NCBI GenBank assembly: GCA_937915785.1
Contig: CALGGY010000042.1
Location: 1-38,296, forward strand
DNA: 38,296 bases
Reading direction: 5' to 3'
Source: an uncultured Bacteroidales bacterium
GTDB taxonomy: Bacteria > Bacteroidota > Bacteroidia > Bacteroidales > P3
Positions 16,928 to 26,460 of the stretch are shown here, in pieces. The notes under the pieces are model-generated. The model saw only the letters and a program-made list of their open reading frames with translations. It had not been told where the DNA came from and ran no database searches. The position numbers and the translations under genes were made by a program. Numbering within the stretch: position 1 is the stretch's first letter; each line of letters opens with the position of its first letter.

Positions 16928-18256
16928 ATGTTTGAAAATTTAAGTTCTAAACTGGAACGGGCCTTCAAAGTGCTGAAAGGCCGAGGCTCGATAACCGACA
17001 TCAACGTCGCCGAAACCGTGAAAGAGGTGCGCCGCGCCCTTCTCGACGCCGACGTAAGCTACCAAATTGCCAAGGAGTTCACCGACAAGGTGAAGGCCGA
17101 AGCCTTGGGACGCAACGTTATTGGCTCCATTGAACCCGGGCAGCTGATGGTGAAAATTGTGAAAGACGAGCTCACCAAGCTCATGGGCGAAGAGGCCGTG
17201 GACATCAACCTCAAGGGCAATCCCGCCGTAGTGCTTGTGGCCGGATTGCAAGGCTCCGGAAAAACCACCTTCAGCGCCAAGTTGGCCAACCACCTGAAAA
17301 ACAAACGCGGCAAAACCGTTATGCTCACCGCCTGCGACGTGTACCGTCCCGCCGCCATCACACAGCTCAACGTGCTTGGCGAACAGGTGGGAGTCCCCGT
17401 TTATTCCGAACCCGAAAACAAAAACCCCCTCCAGATAGCCCAAAACGCCCTCCGCGAAGCCCGACAGAAAAACATCAACGTGCTTATTGTGGATACCGCC
17501 GGACGTCTGGCCGTCGACGAGGAGATGATGAACGAGATTGCCAACCTGAAAAGCACCCTCAGCCCGCAGGAGACCCTTTTTGTGGTCGATTCCATGACCG
17601 GTCAGGACGCCGTGAACACCGCCAAGACCTTCAACGACCGTCTCGACTACGACGGCGTGGTGCTCACCAAACTCGACGGCGACACCCGCGGCGGCGCGGC
17701 CCTCACCATACGCTATGTGGTGGACAAACCCATCAAATTCGTCGGCGTGGGCGAAAAAATGGACGCCCTCGACGTGTTCCACCCCGAGCGTATGGCCAAC
17801 CGCATTCTCGGCATGGGCGACATTGTTACCCTTGTGGAACGCGCACAAGAGCAGTACGACGAGATGGAAGCCCGCAAACTCTCGAAAAAAATCATCAAAA
17901 ACGAATACAATTTCGAGGACTTCATCTCGCAGATAGGCCAGATAAAGAAAATGGGCAACATGAAAGACCTTATCGGGATGATTCCCGGAATGTCGAAACT
18001 CTCCAAAGACGTGGAAATCGGCGACGACGCCTTCAAAAGCATCGAGGCCATCATAGGCTCCATGACCCCCTACGAACGCCGCAACCCGCAGGTGCTCAAC
18101 GGCAGCCGCAAACTGCGCATAGCCAACGGCAGCGGCACTTCCATTCAAGAGGTGAACAGGCTCATAAAGCAGTTCGACGACACCCGCAAAATGATGAAAA
18201 TGGTGAGCAACAAAGGCGGCCGAAGCCTGCAAAACATAGCCCGTCGCAGACGATAA
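16928..18256 (+). CDS. ffh: Signal recognition particle protein Ffh (SRP54)
   Basis: A 442-residue SRP GTPase that binds signal sequences of nascent membrane proteins and 4.5S RNA and docks on FtsY. The N domain (1-95) contains the ALLDADVS motif. The G domain carries G1 GLQGSGKTT (106-114), the ACDVYRPAAI insertion, G3 DTAGR (189-193) and G4 TKLD (247-250) followed by GDTRGGAAL. The Met-rich M domain fills about 325-442 (GMIPGMSK, then the SGTS...EVNRLIKQF helix that binds SRP RNA). The ATG at 16928 gives the usual Ffh N-terminus; the frame's earlier ATG at 16847 would add an unnatural basic extension that crosses the promoter. folD follows after 36 bases. Confidence 0.97.
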   Translation: MFENLSSKLERAFKVLKGRGSITDINVAETVKEVRRALLDADVSYQIAKEFTDKVKAEALGRNVIGSIEPGQLMVKIVKDELTKLMGEEAVDINLKGNPAVVLVAGLQGSGKTTFSAKLANHLKNKRGKTVMLTACDVYRPAAITQLNVLGEQVGVPVYSEPENKNPLQIAQNALREARQKNINVLIVDTAGRLAVDEEMMNEIANLKSTLSPQETLFVVDSMTGQDAVNTAKTFNDRLDYDGVVLTKLDGDTRGGAALTIRYVVDKPIKFVGVGEKMDALDVFHPERMANRILGMGDIVTLVERAQEQYDEMEARKLSKKIIKNEYNFEDFISQIGQIKKMGNMKDLIGMIPGMSKLSKDVEIGDDAFKSIEAIIGSMTPYERRNPQVLNGSRKLRIANGSGTSIQEVNRLIKQFDDTRKMMKMVSNKGGRSLQNIARRRR

Positions 18257-18292
18257 ACAAAAAAACACTCAACGATAAAACAACCATCTACT

Positions 18293-19177
18293 ATGCCCCC
18301 AATTGTAATCGACGCAAAAACCATAGCCGCACAGATAAAGGACGAAATTGCCAACGAGGTGCGCCTCAACACCGAAAAAGGCCTGCGCGCCCCACACCTT
18401 GCGGCAGTGCTTGTGGGCGAAGACCCCGCCAGCAAAACCTACGTGGCATCCAAAGAAAAGGACAGCAAAAGCGTGGGTTTCACATCCTCCGTGTACCGCT
18501 ATCCCGAAACCATGACCGAAAAAGAGCTGCTCGACGTGGTGGCTTTCCTCAACAACGACCCCGACGTGGACGGATTCATCGTCCAACTGCCACTGCCCAA
18601 GCATATCAACGAAAACAGCATCATCAACGCCATCAATCCCGACAAGGATGTGGACGGTTTCCACCCCATAAACGTGGGCAAGATGGTGCTGGGCATGCCC
18701 ACCTTCCTGCCCGCCACACCCTTCGGCATACAAACACTGCTCGAACGCTCCGGCATCGAAACCTCGGGCAAGCACTGCGTGGTGATAGGCCGCAGCAATA
18801 TAGTTGGCACACCCATGGCCAACATGCTTTCGCGAAACGCCAAAAATGCCAACTGCACCGTAACCCTATGCCACAGCCGCACGCAAAACCTCAAGGAGCT
18901 TACCCTGCAGGCCGACATACTTGTTGTGGCTATCGGCAAACGCCATTTCGTTACCGAGGACATGGTGAGGGAAGGCGCCGTGGTGGTTGACGTGGGCATA
19001 CACCGCGTCGACGACCTGTCGAACCCCAAAGGCTACTACATCACCGGCGACGTGGATTTCGAACACGTGGCACCCAAATGCAGCCACATCACACCCGTGC
19101 CCGGCGGCGTGGGCATTATGACCCGCGTGTCGCTGCTGATGAACACCATGACAGCCTACCGCAACAATGTGAAATAA
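18293..19177 (+). CDS. folD: Bifunctional methylenetetrahydrofolate dehydrogenase / cyclohydrolase
   Basis: A 294-residue cytoplasmic enzyme of one-carbon metabolism that interconverts 5,10-methylene-THF and 10-formyl-THF using NADP. Visible signatures are YVASK with the catalytic Lys (Y50, K54), DGFIVQLPLP (93-102), DVDGFHP (119-125), the nucleotide-binding GRSNIVGTP stretch and PGGVGIMT (270-277). The last has Ile275 where the family normally has Pro (PGGVGPMT), a mild variation. Length is typical. It lies 36 bases after ffh, is probably in the same transcript, and ends just before a strong terminator. Confidence 0.96.
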   Translation: MPPIVIDAKTIAAQIKDEIANEVRLNTEKGLRAPHLAAVLVGEDPASKTYVASKEKDSKSVGFTSSVYRYPETMTEKELLDVVAFLNNDPDVDGFIVQLPLPKHINENSIINAINPDKDVDGFHPINVGKMVLGMPTFLPATPFGIQTLLERSGIETSGKHCVVIGRSNIVGTPMANMLSRNAKNANCTVTLCHSRTQNLKELTLQADILVVAIGKRHFVTEDMVREGAVVVDVGIHRVDDLSNPKGYYITGDVDFEHVAPKCSHITPVPGGVGIMTRVSLLMNTMTAYRNNVK

Positions 19178-19200
19178 TCACAGTTCAAAGGAAGAAAACA

Positions 19201-19235
19201 AAAAACGGAGATCTTTTCGGATCTCCGTTTTTTTT
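19201..19235. terminator. Terminator between folD and a convergent lipoprotein gene
   Basis: Stem ACGGAGATC (19205-19213) / GATCTCCGT (19220-19228) with a 6-base loop TTTTCG, T8 on the right and A5 on the left. The symmetry allows termination in both directions between folD (+) and the lipoprotein gene ending at 19263 (-). Confidence 0.9.
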
Positions 19236-19262
19236 ATGCCTTCGGCAAAGACCGTGCCGGCG

Positions 19263-19733
19263 CTATTCCAAATCCGCGGCCACTACCTTGAAAATGTATT
19301 TTTTGTCCCAACTGTTCGACAACGGCGAATTGAATTCCCACGAGTCGATGTTGAAAAACGACTTGGAACCCGACGTGCTGTCGCAGACCGGAGCGCAGTA
19401 CACGGCTTTTTCCACACCCTTCACCATAAGCCGTACGGTGTCCCACCCTCCGAGGAAATCGGCAACGGCCTCGCGCGCTGTGAGGGAGTCATCAATTATG
19501 AAGCTGCTTATCGTTACCAGAGAAAACGGACGAGAGGTTATCGTCTTTCGGGCAGCCCTTGCCGGGGTGTTGGTCATCTGTATGTCGATAGTGTCGTAGG
19601 TGTGGTTGTCAAGGCAAAAGGTTCTACACTCTTGTGTTTCCCAATTGTCTTCTTCTTCGCCGCATTCAAACGACATAAACATCATCGAAATCATCAGTGA
19701 CCCGATGATTGTTTTTAAAATGTTGTATTTCAT
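19263..19733 (-). CDS. Small exported, possibly lipidated, protein
   Basis: A 156-residue protein from the ATG at 19733; the earlier in-frame start at 19757 would overlap the upstream gene. The hydrophobic N-terminus (about 5-20) ends in MSFEC, Cys24. The residue before the Cys is Glu, a poor lipobox fit, so a simple signal peptide or anchor is also possible. The mature part is beta-rich and contains the DTIDIQ and KKYIFKVV strands typical of small Bacteroidota envelope proteins. It follows the next lipoprotein gene by 4 bases on the same strand, and the two look alike in layout. No function recognised. Confidence 0.62.
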   Translation of the reverse strand: MKYNILKTIIGSLMISMMFMSFECGEEEDNWETQECRTFCLDNHTYDTIDIQMTNTPARAARKTITSRPFSLVTISSFIIDDSLTAREAVADFLGGWDTVRLMVKGVEKAVYCAPVCDSTSGSKSFFNIDSWEFNSPLSNSWDKKYIFKVVAADLE

Positions 19734-19737
19734 AGCT

Positions 19738-20277
19738 TTATTTCTTAAAATAATCAATTTTATGGTAATAATTCTCTTCCTTCACCGTAAAAGTGAAAGT
19801 GTATGCCGAAGGAGATTTTGTCGTTTTCCACGAGCATCGGTTGTAGAAATTGTTGAACTCGTCGAGGTAAGGATGGCCGTATGGGTGGGCCGACAGCCTT
19901 TCCATTCCTGGGTGCGCCCATATAGCTATGCAGGTGTCGTGGCGATACGCCCGCACGTTGTAGAACGCCTGCTCGTTATCCAACAAAATCTCGTAGAGCC
20001 GGGGGTCAACATCATCGATGGTCTCGCCGGACAGATGACCGTCGTCGATTTCGTCGTAAACAAGGAAGGTCTCGTCTGGTGCCAGCACTTTGCTTCTGGT
20101 GCTGAAGGAGTGGGTCACGTCGCCGATGTTGCGCTGCCCGCGCTCGGCAATGGCAATCCTAAGCGTGTCCGAAGTGCCGTTCTCCACAACAAGATATTGG
20201 TGAAACTCCTTGTTGCACGAGGTCAATAATAGGGTTAGCAGCACCGCCACTGTAAAAGTTAGTTTTCTTTTGGCCAT
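19738..20277 (-). CDS. Small lipoprotein of unknown function
   Basis: A 179-residue protein from the ATG at 20277. The frame is open to 20409, but the promoter lies inside that extension. It has a clear lipoprotein signal: basic MAKRK, a hydrophobic run, and LLTSC with Cys21. The mature part is beta-rich (EFHQYLVVENGTSDTLRIAI, then a C-terminal AYTFTFTV strand). Its layout echoes the gene downstream (19263-19733), and the two may be diverged tandem duplicates. Its promoter (20310-20339) is among the best matches to the Bacteroidota consensus in this window. Function unknown. Confidence 0.68.
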   Translation of the reverse strand: MAKRKLTFTVAVLLTLLLTSCNKEFHQYLVVENGTSDTLRIAIAERGQRNIGDVTHSFSTRSKVLAPDETFLVYDEIDDGHLSGETIDDVDPRLYEILLDNEQAFYNVRAYRHDTCIAIWAHPGMERLSAHPYGHPYLDEFNNFYNRCSWKTTKSPSAYTFTFTVKEENYYHKIDYFKK

Positions 20278-20309
20278 AGAATGTGTCGTTTTATTGTGTT
20301 TTTCAACTG

Positions 20310-20339
20310 CAAAGATACGTTTTTTTTCACAAAACCAAA
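20310..20339 (-). promoter_or_regulatory. Bacteroidota promoter for the lipoprotein pair
   Basis: On the - strand, TTTG (20339-20336), an 18-base spacer, then TATCTTTG (20317-20310), a perfect TAnnTTTG -7 box. It is 32 bases from the start codon of the 19738-20277 gene. Confidence 0.75.
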
Positions 20340-20414
20340 TTATTACCTGTTTTTTTGTCGTAGAACGTACTATTATGGCCGAAACGAGCGTTATCTTTTT
20401 TTTATTCAACTGAT

Positions 20415-22403
20415 ATGAAATCCGTACAAAACGACAATCCCTATTCCGCGCAGGAGACTGATTTTAAATATCTTGTAGATGAGTTTGCCGACCTTAAGGT
20501 GATGCGTTACCGCATTCCCGAATGGGACTCCCTTACGCTGCGGCAGAAGGAGTACATCTACTGTCTGGGCGAGGCCGCCAAATATGGCCGCGATATCATT
20601 TTCGACCAGAATTTCCGTTACAATCTGCTGGTTCGCAAAACTTTGGAGGCAATACTCAAAACTTACTCCGGCAACCGCCAGTGTGCCGATTTTCAGGAAT
20701 TTGTGGTATATGCCAAACGTGTGTTTTTCAGCAACGGCATACATCATCATTATGGCGAAACCAAATTCGTGCCCACCTGCAGTGCCGGCTACTTTTTGCG
20801 GCTGATGCAGGGAAGCGATGTTTCGCAAGTGGCGGGAAACAAGAGTGTTGCAGAGCTTTTCAATTTGCTTGAGCCAATTATTTTCGACCCCGAAAAATAC
20901 AAAACCCGTCGCAGCTCCCTGCCCGACGGCGACAACGTCATTGCCTCGTCGGCTAATTTCTACGAAAACCTCACCCAAGCCGAAGCGGAGGCCTATTACG
21001 CCAAGTTTTATGACCCCAGCGACCAACGCCCGGTGTCTTACGGACTTAACTCGAAACTCGCAAAAACCGACCAAGGTATCCGTGAGGAAGTGTACCGCAT
21101 CGGCGGCATGTATGGCAAGGCTTTGGAAAAGATTGTGTTCTGGCTGCAAAAGGCCAACGCCGCCGCCGAAAACCAAACTCAGCGCCATTATATCGAATTG
21201 CTTATAAAGTATTATGAATCAGGCTCTTTGCAGGTGTGGGACGAGTTCAATGTGGCTTGGGTGGACGACAATGCTTCGGTAGTGGATTTCGTAAACGGCT
21301 TTATCGAGACCTACACCGACCCCCTCGGAATCAAAGCCACATGGGAGGCTGTGGTGGATTTTAAAGATTATGAGGCCACACGCCGCACCAACCTTATCAG
21401 TAGCAACGCACAGTGGTTCGAAGACCATTCGCCGGTGGACCCGCGATTCAAGAAAAAAGAGTGCAAGGGCGTATCGGCTAAGGCCATTATAGTTACCACC
21501 CTTGCCGGCGACTGTTTCCCAACGCCGCCAATAGGCATCAACCTGCCAAACGCCGACTGGATACGCAAGGAACACGGTTCCAAATCCGTTACCATCACAA
21601 ATCTTATCGACGCCTACAACAAAGCCGCCAAGGAGTCGCCACAAAGCGTGCTCGCCGAGTTTGCCTGTTCGCAGGACGAGGTTGAACTATGCAAACGCTA
21701 TGGCGACCTCACCGACGTGCTTCATACCGACCTGCACGAGTGTCTCGGCCATGGCTCCGGCCAGCTGCTGCCAGGCACCAACCCCAACGCACTGAAAGAG
21801 TACGCCTCAACCCTCGAGGAAGCCCGCGCCGACCTTTTCGGACTTTATTTCCTTGCCGACCCCAAAATGCTGGAACTCGGCATCCTGCCCGACAACGAGG
21901 CTTTCAAGGCCGAATACTGCGGCTTTGTGCGCAACGGCCTCATGACACAGCTTACACGCATAGAGCTTGGTGCCAAAGTTACCGAAGCACACATGCAGGA
22001 CCGCAAGCTCATAGCCGAATGGTGCTACAAAAAGGGGATGGCCGACAACGTTATCGAACGCCTCACCAAAGATGGCAAAACTTTTTTCGTGATAAACGAC
22101 TACCAGAAACTGCGCAACCTTTTTGGACAGCTGTTGGCTGAAATACAGCGCGTTAAGTCCGAAGGCGACTACGCAGCAGGCAAAGCCTTGGTAGAAACCT
22201 ACGCCGTTGATATCGACTACGACCTGCACAAAGAGGTGCTCGAACGCTACAAAGCTCTGAACCTCAAGCCGTACGGCGGATTTGTCAACCCCGACATTGT
22301 GCCAGTGGAAGAAAATGGCATAGTGGTGGACTACCGGGTGGATTACCCTACAGATTTTCTTGCGCAGCATTTGCAATACGGCGAAAAATACGCCACACTG
22401 TAA
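20415..22403 (+). CDS. Dipeptidyl peptidase III (M49 zinc metallopeptidase)
   Basis: A 662-residue enzyme that removes dipeptides from peptide N-termini. The M49 hallmark HECLGH is at 441-446 (Zn ligands His441 and His446, catalytic Glu442), and the second signature EEARAD is at 468-473 (third Zn ligand Glu469). Length matches bacterial DPP III. No signal peptide, so it is probably cytoplasmic, with a role in peptide turnover. It is transcribed divergently from the lipoprotein pair across 137 bases; a TATCTTTT at 20392-20399 could be its -7 box but would leave a very short leader. A 160-base gap separates it from the GH2 gene, which has its own promoter. Confidence 0.95.
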   Translation: MKSVQNDNPYSAQETDFKYLVDEFADLKVMRYRIPEWDSLTLRQKEYIYCLGEAAKYGRDIIFDQNFRYNLLVRKTLEAILKTYSGNRQCADFQEFVVYAKRVFFSNGIHHHYGETKFVPTCSAGYFLRLMQGSDVSQVAGNKSVAELFNLLEPIIFDPEKYKTRRSSLPDGDNVIASSANFYENLTQAEAEAYYAKFYDPSDQRPVSYGLNSKLAKTDQGIREEVYRIGGMYGKALEKIVFWLQKANAAAENQTQRHYIELLIKYYESGSLQVWDEFNVAWVDDNASVVDFVNGFIETYTDPLGIKATWEAVVDFKDYEATRRTNLISSNAQWFEDHSPVDPRFKKKECKGVSAKAIIVTTLAGDCFPTPPIGINLPNADWIRKEHGSKSVTITNLIDAYNKAAKESPQSVLAEFACSQDEVELCKRYGDLTDVLHTDLHECLGHGSGQLLPGTNPNALKEYASTLEEARADLFGLYFLADPKMLELGILPDNEAFKAEYCGFVRNGLMTQLTRIELGAKVTEAHMQDRKLIAEWCYKKGMADNVIERLTKDGKTFFVINDYQKLRNLFGQLLAEIQRVKSEGDYAAGKALVETYAVDIDYDLHKEVLERYKALNLKPYGGFVNPDIVPVEENGIVVDYRVDYPTDFLAQHLQYGEKYATL

Positions 22404-22458
22404 AAACTTCGGAACACCCGCCAATTGTTCCGTCAAAAAAAATAAAACGTCGTGGCAC

Positions 22459-22489
22459 TTGCAAAAACGCCCGGAAAATAGTATCTTTA
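22459..22489 (+). promoter_or_regulatory. Bacteroidota-type promoter for the GH2-dus operon
   Basis: TTGC (22459-22462), a 19-base spacer, then TATCTTTA (22482-22489), one mismatch from TAnnTTTG. It lies 74 bases before the ATG at 22564, in the only gap before this three-gene unit. Confidence 0.5.
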
Positions 22490-22563
22490 CATTTTGCAAA
22501 AATGGGGCTTTGGCTTGCTAACGCCTTGATGATTATATTGTTAAACAAAGAAACTTTTGATAT

Positions 22564-25500
22564 ATGTCATTGAAAAAAATATTGTTGCCACTTTTTTCGG
22601 TGCTTTTTGCGCTGCAAACCAACGCACAAACTCCCGACGAATGGAACGATGTGAGCATTTTTGAAAAGAAAAAAGTTTATCCGCGTGCCAACGTTCTGCC
22701 CTATGCCAAGGACGACGACGTGGAACGCTTGGCCTACTACGGTTCAGACTATTATCTCGACCTTGGCGGCAACTGGAAATTCCTGCTCACCAACGATGCC
22801 GACGAGCGTCCCACCGAAAAGGATTTCAATGACCGCAAGCATTTCTCCACCAATGATTGGAAAACCGTTTCCATCCCCGAACAATGGAGCAAGAACAACC
22901 CTGGCACCGAAGCCCTGACATTGAAAAAACCTGTTCCCATTCCCGAAACACGCAACGCCGTAGGCACTTACTACAAAAGCGTTTACATCCCAAAAGAGTG
23001 GAAAGACCGCGCCTTGTTCCTGCATTTGGAGTCGGCAGGCTCGGCCTACTATGTGTGGGTGAACGGGCAGATGGTGGGATATGCCGAGGATTCGCGTACC
23101 CCGTCGGAATTCAACCTCACCAACTTTGCAAAAGCCGATGACGACAATGATATCATCATACAGATTATCAGCACTTCAACCGGATCGTTGCTCGAAATGT
23201 CCACGCCCAAAAACCGAATTGGCATCACCGGCGAAATATATCTCTACTCGAAAGCTACTGCCAACGTGTCGGATTTCACCGTCCTGGCCGATTATAATGT
23301 GAAAGCCAAAACGGGCAACATAACCATCAATGCCACCATCGAAAACAAAACCAAAAAAGGCGAATTTTACGTGGAGGCCATCCTGTGGGGCCCCGATGGC
23401 AAAGAGGCCGGCAAATACGGCCAGTGGGTGATTTTCGACAAGAAAAACGCCATCGACATTGTGTTCGACCGCGAAGTGCTTGACGTAAAGCCATGGTCGT
23501 CGGAAACGCCCGACCTGTACACACTTATACTCCATGTGCGCGACAAAAAACTTCAGGTGATAGAAACCACAGGCACCCGTTTTGGATTCCGCCATCTGGA
23601 GATGAAAAGCGGCAAGCTGCAGCTCAACGGCAACAACATAAAACTGCGCGGTGTGGTGTGGACCGCCGACGGACTTTCCGCCAAAGAGCTGCAAAACAAT
23701 TTCAAACTGATGCGTTCCAACAACATCAACGCCATATACACCACCTACAACACGCCGCAATCTGCTGTGTTTTACGAACTTGCCGACGAATACGGCATGT
23801 ATGTGGTAACCGAGGCCAACCTGCAGCCTTTTTCGTCGTTGGCCAAAAGCGTAGCCACCGACCTCGACTATTCGGGAGCCTTTGTGGCACGCGTGCGCAA
23901 CATGTACGAACGCTATAAAAACCATCCGTCGATAATAGCATGGTCGCTGGGCAACAGCGCCGACAACGGGGTGTGTATGGAAAATGCCTACCGTTTTCTG
24001 AAAAATAAGGACAAAGTGCGTCCGGTTATTTATTCCGGCGCCGATTTTGCCGAAAATACCGACATTGTGGCCAAACGTGGCTGCAGCATGGAATTTCTGA
24101 AACAGTTTGTGAGCAAAAAACAGTCGCGCCCCCTGCTGATGCTCGAGTTCGGCTCCACTCAGGGCAACTCTTTCGGGGGCCTAAGCCAGCTGTGGAACGA
24201 GGCCATGCGCCACCGCGAGGTGATTGGCGGGTTTGCCGCATATTGGAACGGCACCGAATTTTTCGACCAAGCCACTGGGCAAAAAGTAACGCTCGAAGGA
24301 CTGGTTTCCCCTTCGGGACAAGCCACGCCGGCTCTCGACGAGCTGCGGCAGATGTATTGCCCCATAAAAGTGAAACTGGTGAGTATCGATGGCGGCGAAT
24401 TTAGTGCCACAAACACCGCCGACTGCCTCGAACTGAAGGACTTTTCGCTCAACTACACCATCTTTTCGAACATAAAACCGCTGGTGGTGTCGGGCGATGT
24501 GAACATGAGCCTGAAACCTGGCGAAACCAAGAATTTCAAGCTTATATTGCCCAAAATAACAGGCTACGCCGGCGAGGATTTTATGATACGTTTTGCACTG
24601 AGACAGCGCGACAACAAAAACTATATCAACAAAGGCACCGAGCTGGGATTCAATGAGATACCCCTCGCAATGCCTACTATGGAACGTGCCCCGCTGTCGT
24701 ATTACGACCGCAAACGGCTGTATCTTAAAAGTTTGAACGACACTGTGCCTCCTGCACCCGCACCAAAGGGCAAGCCGGCAAAAGGCAAAAACAAAACTTC
24801 TGGCCCCATTGTGGAAATGAACGGCGTTAATGGCGTGCTCCAAGTCTATAACGAAGACATGGAGGTGCTTTTCGATGCCGACCGTGCCGAAATCACATCG
24901 CTGAAAATCAACGACAAGGAGATACTCGTTTCCTCGCCGCGATTGCATTTCTGGCGCCCGCCCACAACAAACGACCGTGCCGATGAAAATAGTTACAAAG
25001 CATGGCATACCGAAGGCCTCGACCGCCTCTCTACCGTGGTGAAAGGTGTTAATTGCCGTCAGGACGACACCAACCGCGTTACCATCGACGCACTTTATGG
25101 CATACAGAACAGCTCCGGCGAAGAGGTGTTCGATGTGGTGCAGACCTACCTTATTTATTGCACCGGCGATATTATCGTCAATAGCCAAGTTCTTGTCTCC
25201 GACAATGTCAGAAGCCTACCGCGCGTTGGCATTACCTTTGCGGTGAACGGCGACATAAACAAAGCCGAGTGGTTTGGCCGCGAAAAAGAGTCGTACCCCG
25301 ACCGTTACTTGGGAAGCAAGACCGGCGTTTTTAGCGCGTCTATATCGAGCCTTGCCACCAAGTATCTGCGTCCGCAGGCAAGCGGAAACCGCACACACAC
25401 ACGCTGGCTGGCGCTTGAAGGCGACGATGTTTCGCTGTTTGTGGATATGCTCGACACACTGTTCGATTTCAGCCTGCAGAAATATTCCGACGAACAACTC

Positions 25501-26460
25501 GCCAAAGCCACGTCGTACAGCTCGCTGAAAGAAAATGCCTACACCGATGTCAACATCGACTACCGTCAGGCAGGGGTGGGGTCAGGCAATGGCTCTGAAA
25601 ACCAGCATCTGGTGGCCGGAAAACGCTTCTCATTCGCCGTAAGGCTCAAGGCTTTCGAGAAAGAAGAGGAGTCGCCATCCGGCATACGTATGGTGGCAAT
25701 GCCCAAAGTGCAGACCAAGGTGCTGCCAATGCCTACCATCAGCAAAAATCTGGAAAATTTCGACTCCCCAATGACCATCACCCTCGCCTCGGAACGCAAC
25801 GATGTGCAGATTCGCTACACCCTCGACGGCTCCGAACCCACCGAGAAGTCGGCGTTGTACAAGGCACCGTTTGTTATAGAAAATACCACCGTGGTGAAAG
25901 CCAAGGCCTTTGCCGCCGACTTCTCGCCCTCGTTCACCTGCAAAAAGGTGTTCAACTACAACTACGTTTCGGCAATAGAATACACCAACCAGCCCAATAC
26001 ACCGTACAACAAAAATCTCGAAACCGCCCTGTTCGACGGCACTTATGGCAGCACATCCAACCTTTCCGACGACTGGCTCGGTTTTTCGGGAAGCAATTTC
26101 GAAGCGGTGCTTACATTGGTAAAACCTATTGATATACAGAGTGTTGAAGCTACTTTCATGCACGCTCCTGAATCGTGGGCCTTTGCTCCAAAAGCTTTTG
26201 CGGTTAGCGTTTCGGCCGACGGCAAGACTTTTTCGCCCGAAATCAAGGCTGATGTGAAATTTGTCTCCTCGGAGAAAGAAAATGCTTTCAATCAGGTGGT
26301 CACATTCCGGTCGTTGGTCAACATCAACCAAGTGAAATACATAAAAATTGTGGCCACTTCTATCGGCAAAATACCGTCGTGGCACGAAGCCAAAGGTCTT
26401 CGCCCATGGCTGTTTATCGACGAAATAACAATCAACGAAAACGTGAAACAAGCTGAATGA
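22564..26460 (+). CDS. Exported GH2 beta-galactosidase-like protein lacking the acid/base Glu
   Basis: A 1,298-residue protein with a signal peptide (about 1-21, ending TNAQT). It follows the LacZ layout: sugar-binding jelly roll (about 60-215, with GYAEDSRTPSEFNLT matching LacZ GYSQDSRLPSEFDLT), immunoglobulin-like domain (220-345), TIM barrel (350-610), a Pro/Lys linker (about 729-747) and a Bgal-small-like domain (about 750-1020, RPPTTNDRADE). Two added modules follow: a CHB_HEX_C-like strand domain (about 1070-1135, YTLDGSEPT) and an F5/8-type (discoidin-like) carbohydrate-binding domain (about 1149-1290). The nucleophile Glu528 is kept in MLEFGSTQGNS, but the acid/base Glu of LGNE is Ser465 in LGNSADNG, and the LacZ HEHHP and SHYPN residues are also lost. 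It may be a non-catalytic binder or have altered chemistry. It overlaps the next gene by 4 bases. Confidence 0.9.
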   Translation: MSLKKILLPLFSVLFALQTNAQTPDEWNDVSIFEKKKVYPRANVLPYAKDDDVERLAYYGSDYYLDLGGNWKFLLTNDADERPTEKDFNDRKHFSTNDWKTVSIPEQWSKNNPGTEALTLKKPVPIPETRNAVGTYYKSVYIPKEWKDRALFLHLESAGSAYYVWVNGQMVGYAEDSRTPSEFNLTNFAKADDDNDIIIQIISTSTGSLLEMSTPKNRIGITGEIYLYSKATANVSDFTVLADYNVKAKTGNITINATIENKTKKGEFYVEAILWGPDGKEAGKYGQWVIFDKKNAIDIVFDREVLDVKPWSSETPDLYTLILHVRDKKLQVIETTGTRFGFRHLEMKSGKLQLNGNNIKLRGVVWTADGLSAKELQNNFKLMRSNNINAIYTTYNTPQSAVFYELADEYGMYVVTEANLQPFSSLAKSVATDLDYSGAFVARVRNMYERYKNHPSIIAWSLGNSADNGVCMENAYRFLKNKDKVRPVIYSGADFAENTDIVAKRGCSMEFLKQFVSKKQSRPLLMLEFGSTQGNSFGGLSQLWNEAMRHREVIGGFAAYWNGTEFFDQATGQKVTLEGLVSPSGQATPALDELRQMYCPIKVKLVSIDGGEFSATNTADCLELKDFSLNYTIFSNIKPLVVSGDVNMSLKPGETKNFKLILPKITGYAGEDFMIRFALRQRDNKNYINKGTELGFNEIPLAMPTMERAPLSYYDRKRLYLKSLNDTVPPAPAPKGKPAKGKNKTSGPIVEMNGVNGVLQVYNEDMEVLFDADRAEITSLKINDKEILVSSPRLHFWRPPTTNDRADENSYKAWHTEGLDRLSTVVKGVNCRQDDTNRVTIDALYGIQNSSGEEVFDVVQTYLIYCTGDIIVNSQVLVSDNVRSLPRVGITFAVNGDINKAEWFGREKESYPDRYLGSKTGVFSASISSLATKYLRPQASGNRTHTRWLALEGDDVSLFVDMLDTLFDFSLQKYSDEQLAKATSYSSLKENAYTDVNIDYRQAGVGSGNGSENQHLVAGKRFSFAVRLKAFEKEEESPSGIRMVAMPKVQTKVLPMPTISKNLENFDSPMTITLASERNDVQIRYTLDGSEPTEKSALYKAPFVIENTTVVKAKAFAADFSPSFTCKKVFNYNYVSAIEYTNQPNTPYNKNLETALFDGTYGSTSNLSDDWLGFSGSNFEAVLTLVKPIDIQSVEATFMHAPESWAFAPKAFAVSVSADGKTFSPEIKADVKFVSSEKENAFNQVVTFRSLVNINQVKYIKIVATSIGKIPSWHEAKGLRPWLFIDEITINENVKQAE

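Noticed and set aside
16940..18268. A 442-codon open frame on the - strand opposite ffh
   Set aside because: It mirrors the codon bias of ffh, is rich in His/Val/Gly/Phe with no domain, and ffh on the + strand is certain.
20392..20399. TATCTTTT as the -7 box of the DPP III gene
   Set aside because: Only 15 bases before the start codon and no TTTG at the right spacing; left unannotated.
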